Position numbers and translations under genes: made by a program | The notes under the pieces: model-generated | What the model was told of the DNA's origin: nothing | Seen by the model: the letters and a program-made list of their open reading frames with translations, nothing else | The model's database searches: none | In this document: piece after piece, positions 55,781-64,000 of the stretch | Position numbering within the stretch: the stretch's first letter is position 1 | How the letters are laid out: each line of letters opens with the position of its first letter | NCBI GenBank assembly: GCA_900073065.1 | Contig: FJOG01000041.1 | Span: 191,616 to 255,615 of the forward strand | Direction: 5' to 3' | Origin: Phialocephala subalpina | Taxonomy: Eukaryota; Ascomycota; Leotiomycetes; Helotiales; Mollisiaceae | Length of the DNA stretch: 64,000 nt

Positions 55781-57072
55781 ATGGCACGATCACTAGCACG
55801 GTCCAACCTCAACACCGACCTCAACATCGTGACTTATTGTGCAACCTCACCTCCAAATGTCCCATGGCCCATAGGACTTCGCAATCACATTTGCAAGATG
55901 TTGCCGGAGAAGATCATACAGCAGCTCCTGCCAAAGCAGGGATTTCTCCCTTCTCCACCAACTGGGCTCCAGGAATTGTTGACGGTACGTTTCACATGAC
56001 TCTACCATTCTCCCCACCTCCCTCCGTCCCTAAATCTCATCATTGACACTCATATAGATATGCTGCATGCTCTCTTTCCTCCTGCCGGCCGGCTTTATAC
56101 GTCTAAGTGCAGCACCACTCATCTTCGGCCTGTATTTCTACGTCATCTTCTTTACCGAGGAACAAAGTAGAAAGGGGATTTGCTGGGTGTGTCCTGTTCG
56201 GTGCTGATTTATAGGTGGATTGACCTTGTGGTTTTTCATAGGCTGGAGAGGGATTGTTGGAGGTTGAGAGTGAGAGAGGAGAGAGGAGGGAGATGGGGTG
56301 GTTGAGGGGAGGTGGATGGCGCCGAGTGGGGGTGGGAGAAGTTGAAATGGAGTTTCTTGCTTTGGAATAACCAGAGGTATGTTCAATCTCCCAGCCTTGA
56401 GAGGACAGTGAAGGGAGCTGGGTTTGATTGGATCCTGCGCTGAATTTGGTGTCATGAGCTTGCCCGATGAAAATCTTTTCTCGAAGAAACGAGGTTGAGA
56501 ATTTCGTATCATGGCTGGGACAATCACCAATTTATGCCTTCCTTCAACAACAAATAACTAACATTTCAAAGGGGCATAGGTTGGAATATCGAACCTCCCA
56601 ACCTTCCCGCTCCCGTTCCGCTTGGGGAACCACAAAGTACCTTTCTCCTCGGGACATTCAAACAGCTCGTCTCGGCATATATCGGTGAGCTTGCGACTCA
56701 GGCAATTCTCAGGGTCACGTACTTCTATTGCCTCTCAAACTATCCTTGGGACAATCATCCATACGAATTCTTCCTTTTATCTCTCGCTGCTCAAGTTCTC
56801 ATTTCCTAGACGATTGGTAAGTCTTATCATCTTGGTCCTCAATGTCCTGACACTCCAGGGACATTCTCATCCCCTCAATTCACCACGTGAAACAGCAACA
56901 CCAACTTCTCAATCTGCTTCAGCATTCAAACTCTACTACCACATCAAAATCCTCTACAACGCCGGTGCCATGGTAACTGTTCCTTTGGGAATTCATACCC
57001 CTCAAGACTGGCCACCAATCTTCGGCTCTTTTCTCACAGGTCGCTGGAGTGAAACCTTTATTTGTGCTTGCT
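55781..57072 (+). pseudogene. Broken wax-synthase-like membrane O-acyltransferase
   Basis: Fragments appear in the right order: ATG at 55781 and an exon to 55984; then (after a 73-bp intron) a hydrophobic exon from 56058, CCMLSFLLPAGFIRLSAAPL; then from about 56575 GIGWNIEPPNLPAPVPLGEP and LLGTFKQLVSAYIGELATQA, ending VLIS followed by TAG (about 56810) just before a good GGTAAGT donor; and then YNAGAMVTVPLGIHTPQDWP then PIFGS near 56960-57030. RGIGW-type and WPPxFGS segments are hallmarks of fungal wax-synthase-like acyltransferases. The exon after 56200 is interrupted by GA-rich sequence and a MITE-like end (56386-56425). The HxxWR-type catalytic region is not recognisable. A dead gene of probable secondary or lipid metabolism origin. 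Confidence 0.6.
56386..56425. repeat. MITE-family end, solo
   Basis: GTTCAATCTCCCAGCCTTGA then GAGGACAGTG matches the reverse complement of the right end of the 26.7-kb copy (TTCTCAATCTCCCAGCCTCG...). No partner end was found nearby. Confidence 0.4.
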
Positions 57073-58160
57073 GAGAGAGGTTTCTCTTTTGGGATTTGAC
57101 AATGGGAGGAGATTTGACAGCAATCCAAATCCACCCCTTTTTTTGCCCACGTCGCTCCGCGATTTGGTATCTCAGCAAGAAAAGAGGGAAAGGGTGGACC
57201 TCAACCAGAAAATGTGGCACCAGGAACAGCATAGGGTACCTCTGTGCCCAGGCGCATCAACCATTGTTGCTATTTCGGGGATGGTTCTGATTTTTTATTT
57301 GAAAGAGGGAAGGGGGGTATTTATATTGCGCTGGTTTGTGTTTGGGGATGAATTTGGGATACCTTTCTTTGTGGTTAGGGGTGAAGTAATGTGAAATAGC
57401 GAGGTGAGGTGGCGGAAGGGGCGGGGAGGGGTGTATGAACCTAGGAAATACACTCACCACTCAACATATCCGATCAATCACTTTAGGAGAAGAAGCGTTC
57501 GGGGAGGCCATAGGCTACGTCTCTGCCATCGTTATGGGCTTTTGCGGATTTCGAAGTGGGAGTTGTGGGTTCGAGGCACCTTGACCGAGTCGAGATATCA
57601 GGGAGAGAAATTTTGGTGTCTGACAACAATAGAAATCTTGACAGCGACGGAAATCCGCCTCTTTTCTCACATACAGTTCTTTGCCTTGATTCTGGAGTTT
57701 TTAACGAAGGAATGTAAGGAGAGTGCACGTCAACCACAAGATGAGGCGCCAGAAACAGCTTAACTTAGCATTGGACAAAGACTCGTCGCGCATTAAAAAC
57801 TAGTTTCCTTTCTACTTATCAGGAGGAAAAGTATTTATATTGTGCTATCTTGTGTTTGAGGCTTGGATCTTGATGTCCTTTACTTCTTGTTTGGGAGTGG
57901 GGTCGAGATTGAAGTGGGCGAAGTGAGGAAGGTGGAAGGGTATATAAGTGTGATTTTCTAACATATTTGATATAGGAATACCTCAGAAAAGACGTGTTCT
58001 GGAAGAAATCTCTTCCAATGTGCCCGGAAAAGCTCTCATTGTGAACAGTGGGTGGCATTCTCGCCCTCGCTCCGAGGTCCAGCATTTTGGCTAGAGGGTA
58101 TATCGAATGGCTTTAAATCCACTGAAGAGTCAAGACCTTCCTAGGAAAAGTTTGTCTTTT
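57073..58160. repeat. Two degenerate direct copies of about 0.45 kb
   Basis: Segments near 57110-57420 and 57630-57950 share the same order of short matches: TTGACAGC(AA/GA)(T/C)... then CTCAACCA(G/C)A(A)AATG(T)GGC(A)CCAG(G/A)AACAGC, then GTATTTATATTG(C/T)GCT followed by TTGTGTTTG(G/A)GG and GAAGT blocks. They are diverged and non-coding. They follow the broken acyltransferase and may be duplicated remains of its 3' part. Confidence 0.4.
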
Positions 58161-58329
58161 CGATTTTGACAACAGTGAGTTATTTGACTGCGAGGCAATT
58201 CTTTGTCCTTTCGCGTACCCAGTTTCTGGGCCTTTTGTGCCTAGAATATCTAACGAGTAAGGTTATCCCCGCATCCCCGCAAAGCGCACTCGCTTTGTCC
58301 CTCTCCAACTTCACTTCCTCCAAATTTCT

Positions 58330-58835
58330 TTTCTTTTCTTTCCCTGAATTGGTGGCAGCACTCAATTTGCTCGAGGTTGGGCAAATATCATATCCAGTGA
58401 TGTGCGACATGTACAATTTTCCCTTCCGCTCTACTTTTCTTCGTGCAAGTCGAAGGGGAGTACTAACAAGAGCCTCTTTTGTAGGAATTCATCCTGCTCT
58501 CCGATGTTCTGGGCCTCTCCCTCCTCGTCAACGCAATCGACCACCCCAAGCCTCCCAAATCTACCGAAGGCAGCCTGCTCCGTCCCTTCCACACACACAA
58601 AGCAGACACTATTTCCAACGGTCAAGGCATGTCGCCCGACCCACATGGGCAGCCCTGTCTCGTCGTTTGCACCGTCAAAGACGTCCCGGAATCCTATCCC
58701 GGATGTGAAGATTGATATTTGGGAAACTGATTCTACGGGGCATTATGATGTTCAATACGGTAAGAGAGAAGGACCAGACGATTGGTGTGCAATAAAGAGT
58801 GATAAAGAGGGCATGTTTTGGATCAAGGCTATTCG
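58330..58835 (+). pseudogene. Fragment of an intradiol ring-cleavage dioxygenase
   Basis: After LLEVGQIS (about 58370) and a probable intron, the exon from 58485 reads EFILLSDVLGLSLLVNAIDH, STEGSLLRPFHTHKAD and DPHGQPCLVVCTVKD. A frameshift follows at about 58670. The next frame continues NPIPDVKIDIWETDSTGHYD, the segment with the first iron-ligand Tyr (HYDVQY), then SDKEGMFWIKAI. After that the sequence stops resembling the family, so the second half with the remaining Tyr/His/His iron ligands is missing. Intact enzymes of this class open catechol or hydroxyquinol rings. Not functional here. Confidence 0.78.
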
Positions 58836-59354
58836 CAGGGCAGACGCACTAAACTCAAAGAGGAGGCGCACCGAATTTTACGGACGTACCAAGAAACTCC
58901 ATATGCCGAGATTTTCCCTTATGCAAATGAGACAATAAGGAGAACTTGTTGATTACTGATCAACAGCATTCCTTCATAACCTTTTCGCAGCACACTCGAG
59001 TGATTTCAATAATACCTGAAGCCTTGTGGTATATGTCACGGGAATTTGTTCAAGGTTGACTCCCTCGGTCTGATTATTAACATGAGCAATTTGCATAATG
59101 TAGTCAACATCTTGAATCAAGAATTCGGACCTAGAGGCAATGCTCTTGTGAGCACTGCTCTCGTGCGTTAGAACTTGGTGACGTATACTGCAGTGGAAAT
59201 GTTATACTTCAGTCATGGCTATGAAAACACGATATAAGACATCGTCGGGTTTGCCTTCAAGCATTTCCTCCCTCATCATCCGCCCTATAAAGAACATCTA
59301 TTTTACGCCTAAGTTCAAAGATTATCTGTTCCAGTCTTAAGTACATTTCCAGCT
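58836..59354. other. Intergenic, promoter side of the MDR gene
   Basis: No coding signal. A CTATAAAG motif at 59284-59291 lies about 65-70 bp before the start at 59355 and is a plausible TATA element. Confidence 0.4.
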
Positions 59355-60509
59355 ATGCAAGCAATCGGCGTATCCCATTATGGACCTCCCTCGAACTTCG
59401 AGATACGTCAGGTCTCCCTCCCGAGTCAGCCAACAGGTCGCGATCTTCTCATTCAGTACGCATTCTTTCCAAGCATTTCTCAGTCTTCTTGCTAAAATTC
59501 TACTCAGAGTTAAAGCCCTCTCTGTAAACCCGATTGACACCAAAATCCGTGCTGGTAAATATGACGACGCACCAGACTACTACGACCACGTCCCTCACCC
59601 TTTCCACATTATCGCTCCCGAAGCCGCCGGGATTGTGCTCTCCGTTGGTCCTGACGCACAATACTTTCGACCTGGGGACTCAGTATTCTACGTATCAGCG
59701 CCCACACGACAAGGCGCTGCTGCCGAATACCAGCTCGTGGATGAACGCACTATAGGGCACAAGCCGACGTCTCTCGACTTTGTGGAAGCGGCTGTCATGC
59801 CGCTCACGTATGGCACCGCATGGGAGATGGCCGAGAGGTTAGACATTCAGGAAGGTGAGCAGGCCGGCATCTTGATCATCAATGGAGCTGGTGGAGTCGG
59901 ATCCGTGGCAACACAACTTGCACGTTATGTACTACGACTGCCGGTGGTGGTCGCCACGGCATCGAGGCCGGAAACCAAGGAGTGGGTGAAGCAAAATGGG
60001 GCCACACATGTTATCGATCATCGAGAGGATTTGAAAACTCAAATTGACAACTTGGGCTTGGATGTACCGATCAAGTAAGCTTGGCGAAGAGAATAATTTT
60101 GCGGACGCCAGCTGACAAGTGGCCTAGGTATATCTTCATTTTGGCGTCAACGGAGCAGTATCTTTCGGTAGCATCGGATATTTGCGCACCGCTAGGAAAG
60201 ATTTGTTCAATCGTACAGTCGTCGGTGAACTTTTACGGGACGCAGTTCCTATCGAAATCATTGACTTTCGCCTGGTGCTGGCTAGGCAGCAGAGGGTATC
60301 ATGACTATGACAGAGAGGCACAGCATGTGATGATGGAGAATTTGGCCAAGTATATCGACGAGGGCAAAATTCACTGCACCCTAACGAAGCGGATGAAATT
60401 GACAGCCGAAGGACTAAAAACAGCGCATGAATTAATTGAGTCGAAGAAGACGATTGGGAAGATTGGCCTGGGTGTAGACGAGGAGGGAGAAAGAGAGCCA
60501 TTTGCTTAA
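59355..60509 (+). CDS. MDR-family zinc-type alcohol dehydrogenase / quinone oxidoreductase
   Basis: Start at 59355 (MQAIGVSHYGPPSNFEIRQV). The first intron (about 59459-59510, acceptor CTCAG) gives LIQVKALSVNPIDTKIRAGK. A second intron (about 60075-60126) joins VPIK to YIFILAST. Visible parts are the GroES-like N-terminal domain (EAAGIVLSVGPDAQYFRPGD), GTAWEMAERLDIQEGE, and a Rossmann nucleotide-binding turn, IINGAGGVGSVATQLARYV. The structural and catalytic Cys zinc ligands of classical ADHs are not evident, so it is closer to the zeta-crystallin/quinone reductase type using NADPH. The C-terminus (GKIHCTLTKRMKLTAEGLKT, ESKKTIGKIGLGV) is family-typical. It is the only apparently intact gene between 55.8 and 63 kb. 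Confidence 0.88.
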
Positions 60510-61135
60510 ATAAGAACTTAGCGAAGAGATTTATAAAAGTTGCAAGCGTCTTTGCTTACCCAGCTCATCGCCATCACTTGGTACTCGTCCCTGATTCTGG
60601 GTCATGAAGATAATACAGAGGCATACATGCCGAATCTGTTCCTTTGCCACCTGAAAACCGCTGAGCGAGGCCCCCAGTTTAGCGAGTCTCGCTAAAATTT
60701 ACCCTTCATTTCCAGTCACTTGGCTTTTTTCACTCCCTGTCTTGCCCTCTGCAGTATATCTACAAGCTCCTGCTCCACGTTGTTATCTACCGGCGTAGAA
60801 TTGGAAAGGATGATGTTTGTTAGAGAACGAGAATAATTCAAGATGTGTGACAACACATTGAGCTCGAGGACTATGCCTTAATCGTGATTCCGTCAAACAC
60901 TCCAAAGTTATTTCCCAAAGGGATTTTAGTCCCCTTTTAACAACGCCCAAAACATAGACAAAATAGGTATCATACAAACAATCGATACAAACGAATTTTG
61001 AAGATCTGCTTAATGTCCCTAATACCACAGCCATAAACCCCAAAACACGATACGACTAACTAGTATAAAAACATAGTAAAAAATGACACGAGCCGTGCTA
61101 ATATATTTAATCGCATACAAGCCCCAAGCTTCCTC
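60510..61135. other. Intergenic with 19-bp palindrome
   Basis: TTTAGCGAG-T-CTCGCTAAA (60678-60696) is a perfect palindrome in otherwise ordinary sequence; a related TTTTAGCGAGCGC string occurs inside the left end of the Tc1 element (4072-4084). The right half is AT-leaning. No gene. Confidence 0.5.
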
Positions 61136-62062
61136 CTATCCTAAAGATTCGAGCTCTAACGGTACTGTCCGTTTCGGGATCCGATCAACGCGCTCGATGG
61201 TAGCGGGGTAGAAGTACGAGCAGCGGTGGAAATATACCATTTCTAGGATCATGTAATTAGAGCACCCGTAATATCGATCGTAGAATTCGTCTAAGAGTAT
61301 AAGAGGATCTTTCCATTGCGGTTGCTCTACTGTTAGCTAGTAGCGGTAGAAGGCTAGGTAATAAGGGACATCGTGAGGATACCCTTTACCGCGGCGGATT
61401 ATTCTTTTGTAGCATGGTTTCTCGAACTAGGGTTCTTAGCCTCGTTGATGTTGGTGGTAGATATCTCAAACACTTACCTCAACAAACTCACAGTGGTGAA
61501 ATTGCCTTACCCCTAGCCATCGTCGAAGGATGCCTCGCTTTGTGTTGTATTCCTTTTTTAGTTTGGCAAAAAACTGTATATCGTCAAGGCATGCGCTTCG
61601 ATCAATTTGGACTAGATGAAGGTAGTATCCTCTATTTACTCCAAGTAACACATGTTCCCCAGCTGGAATCGGAATATGGTTTCCACTTGATTTTGCTGCT
61701 TCTTGAAGAGCAGACTGCGGACTTGAGGAGATGCTGGTGGCTGACAAATTTTGAAGAGGTAAACTTTGGCCGTGTGTTACTGATGTAGAACCAGCTTGGC
61801 TTCTGAAGTGAGCTTGTACAGGAAGTGAAGGCTGTACTGTTGATGATGTCGAGGGTAAGGTGTGAGGCTTTATCACTGACATATAGATTGCTGGAATGTC
61901 GAGCTTGGAAGATTTTACGAGAGAAAGGGGTGATTGGGATTTCATATTTTTGTTGCCCACCAAACCTAGAATTCCATGTAAAGAATCCGATCGAGGTTGT
62001 AATTTGATCGTACTGGGAGCCGCGGCCTTTCCAGAGGCACCAGGACCTCGCGAATCCTGCAA
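61136..62062 (-). pseudogene. Broken fungal-specific gene (conserved C-terminal tail)
   Basis: On the minus strand an open frame from about 62062 runs through a low-complexity Ser/Pro region to GEHVLLGVNRGYYLHLVQID and LRRWLGVRQFHHCEFVE. A GTAAGT...CCCTAG intron (about 61480-61431) then joins FEKPCYKRIIRRGKGYPHD. After YRY there is an in-frame TAG, and the frame continues PLILLDEFYDRYYGCSNYMI to a stop at 61136-61138. The segment with DDIQFFAKLKKEY then FVEFEKP resembles a conserved tail I associate with unnamed ascomycete HET/STAND-neighbour proteins. The premature stop and the lack of an ATG-started first exon indicate a pseudogene; codon use in the last exon (many CTA/TTA/ATA) differs from neighbours. 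Confidence 0.5.
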
Positions 62063-63497
62063 GTTCCGAAACGTTTGGGGACGGTGTTGGCATCAGATGT
62101 TTCGCCGTCCTTGTTCGGAAGCTAGTAGGGCATTCAAGGATATGTTTGGAATTTGAAAAGGGAGATTCTTGAGTTAGTATAGTCAAGTTTGGGTTGGTTT
62201 CGCTGTGAGTGCGTTGGCACACCAAGCTGGTGCGAGGGTGGGGATGTACGAGGATGGAGGGTATTTTCAATTTATGTATTCCATGCTGTAGCCTGTGGGG
62301 ATTATGGCTGAGGATGGGGCAATAGCAGTTAGGCGGACATTTGGCTTGAAATCAAGCGGTGAGTGACTCCAAATAGCGTTTTCAGTATCCCAGCCTGCGA
62401 GGACTTTCCAGGGCCTTCTCCTCTGCGAGGAGGGCCACTGGTCGAGATGCCCCATCCAGCTGCTCGGCTAGGTCCGAGAAAGCTCAGGCAGCGCTGGGAC
62501 TTTGAAAGCCCTGTCATCGTGTGAAGTATCAATACTGACGAACAACTAGATAAGACTAAATTGATCGGTAAAATATGAGCTGTGTTATGGTTCTCCTAGT
62601 CCTTGAGACTCATGGTCGCCTACCAATTTACCTCTTGGCTCATCGACGAAGGCGTTATTCCTTTCGGGAAAGAGAGGTCGTTGACTCCAGATATGGCAGC
62701 AACGCTTCTGACACCGGAATATTGGAAGTTGGGATGGCTGTTCAATCAACCTGTTTGGAAGTGATTCGGATCAACCCAGGCTGTTGCAAAGTCCGGCTAG
62801 GCTGGGTGAATGAGAGAGGTTCTGTCAATTGGTAGCACTAATAGATCATAAATGCAGGATGTTTAGCTTACAGTAACCTTCACCCTCTGGTCTTGAACGA
62901 TTAAAGATAGGAGACTTTTAAGAAATCGTTCATCCCTCTGAGAAAGGAGGTGTGCTCTAAGCGAGGATCCCTCCAGATGTTCGACCGTACGATCAAACCC
63001 ACAACCCTTCTTCAGACCACGCCGTGATCCTTTCAAAACACGTTCAACCTCCATTGCAATTCATCACGAATATCTTATTGAGAGGTGCGAAGAACTCTGA
63101 AGATTCAACGTGCCATGGATCGAGTCTGTGCATGATGTCAGTGGCCCAGATCACCCTGAGATCATAGCGCGTCAGGCTCGTGCTTTCACCCCGCCTCCTA
63201 CAAGGCTGACTCCAATTCACGGCGCACCAAACCTACAACCACAATATGCCTTGTGTGGCTTGCAAACATGTCACCCCGCAGCTCAGCCCCAGGCCGCATA
63301 CGTGGTGCCCACAGCCTTATCCCATCTCCTCATGTCCCGCCTCGAAGGCTACCTTTCCACTCTCGGGAAATATTTTCTTCTATTTATCTTGTTCTTTCGT
63401 CTATCACGGCACTTTTCTCCATCACCGCCGCTTCCGACGCGTTCATCACCAGCTCGCTTACTAAGGACTACCTGCGGCCAACTGCAGCGGGCCCAGG
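62063..63497. other. Intergenic with one MITE copy
   Basis: Apart from the element at 62376-62510 nothing is recognised. The end is the promoter and 5' region of the STAND-like gene. Confidence 0.4.
62376..62510. repeat. Small inverted-repeat element, family copy 3
   Basis: Left end GCGTTTTCAGTATCCCAGCC then TGCGAGGACTTTCC; right end CGAGAAAGCTCAGGCAGCGC then TGGGACTTTGAAAGCC, which is an imperfect inverted repeat of the left. The left end matches the 6.3-kb copy almost base for base. The inner part also folds (GGGCCTTCTCCTCTGCGAGG and AGGGCC). Confidence 0.55.
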
Positions 63498-64000
63498 ATG
63501 TCTGTGATCGCTCTTGGTAACAAACCTCGCACTAATAACAACAACGGATCCGTGACAAAGTCGCTCGAAATTGCCCTCTCAGAGTTCGGAAGCGTCCTCA
63601 CTGATGATGAGAGGAAGCAGCTGCAGCTGAATAAGAGCGTACCTGATGCTTCCGCTGCGCTTGTCTTCACTGCCAGGCTGGATGCATCGAATTCGAATCG
63701 ACGGGGGAAAAGCATCGGCGCTCGGGCGTATTCTATGTTGCAGTCAATCCAGCAATTCTCTGCGATTGTTGACACTTTCATTTCGGCCAATCCTACTATT
63801 GCAGCACTTATCTGGGGCAGTGTAAAGCTTACAGTACTTGTCAGTCATACATCGAGACTTGAGGCGAAACATCGTTTGGGTTGAAGCTAACGATACTTCT
63901 AGATTGCAGCTAACATGACCTCGTACTTCGAATCCCTTGCCGACCTATTCATGAGTCTCAATAAACATTTCCCCCAATTCGATGAATATAAGCTTCTCTT
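63498..64000 (+). CDS. N-terminal part of a STAND/NACHT-type fungal protein (runs off the window)
   Basis: ATG at 63498 (MSVIALGNKPRT). The first exon contains a helical region ending SIQQFSAIVDTFISANPTIA and ALIWGSVKLTVL. A GTCAGT...TCTAG intron (about 63841-63901) joins IAANMTSYFESLADLFMSL and NKHFPQFDEYK. This WGSVK...N..SYFESL pattern is the DUF7708-like N-terminal domain found in front of NACHT NTPase and ankyrin or WD repeats in fungal NLR-like receptors. The downstream domains are outside the window, so intactness is unknown. Confidence 0.8.

Noticed and set aside
57560..57590. GGGTTCGAGGC resembling a tRNA T-loop
   Set aside because: The flanking T-stem does not pair and no matching D or anticodon arm was found upstream.
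58166..58708. 180-codon plus-strand ORF
   Set aside because: Runs out of frame through the dioxygenase fragment; the family match lies in the other two frames.
61632..62270. 212-codon minus-strand ORF overlapping the broken fungal-specific gene
   Set aside because: Out of frame with the recognisable segments and without motifs of its own.

Overview
This window is nuclear DNA from a filamentous ascomycete (Pezizomycotina; a Leotiomycetes-like genome is my guess, not proven). The evidence is short introns of about 45-100 bp with GTRNGY donors and YAG acceptors, HET, fungal STAND, Zn2Cys6, fungal rhodopsin and DUF6590 families, an AT-rich block at the left edge, and a Tc1/mariner copy whose stop codons all look like CpA-to-TpA (RIP-type) mutations.

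Layout. 1-720 is an almost pure AT block. 1.1-3.4 kb carries an MFS sugar transporter. 3.8-5.9 kb is a dead STAND/ankyrin gene split by a dead Tc1/mariner element. 6.7-9.1 kb holds two low-complexity unknown proteins. 10.2-12.4 kb is a SulP sulfate-type transporter, 14.2-15.9 kb a Pth11/rhodopsin-like membrane protein, 17.3-18.4 kb a secreted six-bladed propeller protein, and 18.7-20.7 kb a HET-domain gene.

21.6-35.1 kb is the most unusual part. Three paralogous short zinc-cluster proteins each lie head-to-head with a DUF6590 protein. Pair 1 is 21649-23470 (-) with 24621-25971 (+); pair 2 is 26984-28429 (-) with 28946-29890 (+); pair 3 is 30785-32293 (-) with 33021-34439 (+), followed by a degenerate extra DUF6590 copy. 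The zinc-cluster proteins have five cysteines spaced C-x2-C-x6-C-x7/8-C-x2-C, with no sixth cysteine of the normal Zn2Cys6 pattern, and acidic/aromatic C-termini like activation domains. The DUF6590 proteins carry either C2H2 fingers or a Trp-rich WW-like motif whose position (N- or C-terminal) changes between copies. I infer a duplicated regulator/partner module of unknown function beside a HET gene.

36.3-43.6 kb has a full-length Zn2Cys6 transcription factor and a DHA1-type MFS transporter. 43.7-49.7 kb shows no gene I can support. 49.8-55.3 kb is a housekeeping-like block: CCDC124/Oxs1-type ribosome-associated protein, a ubiquitin E2-variant (AKTIP/FTS-like), and two unknown proteins. 55.8-62.1 kb is a gene graveyard with one live gene: a broken wax-synthase-like acyltransferase, a broken intradiol dioxygenase, an intact MDR oxidoreductase (59.4-60.5 kb) and a broken fungal-specific gene. 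The window ends inside a STAND-type gene (63.5 kb onwards). Small inverted-repeat elements (16708-16820, and a family near 6.3, 26.6, 56.4 and 62.4 kb) are scattered throughout.

All exon structures were assigned by eye from splice consensus and family continuity; there is no transcript evidence.
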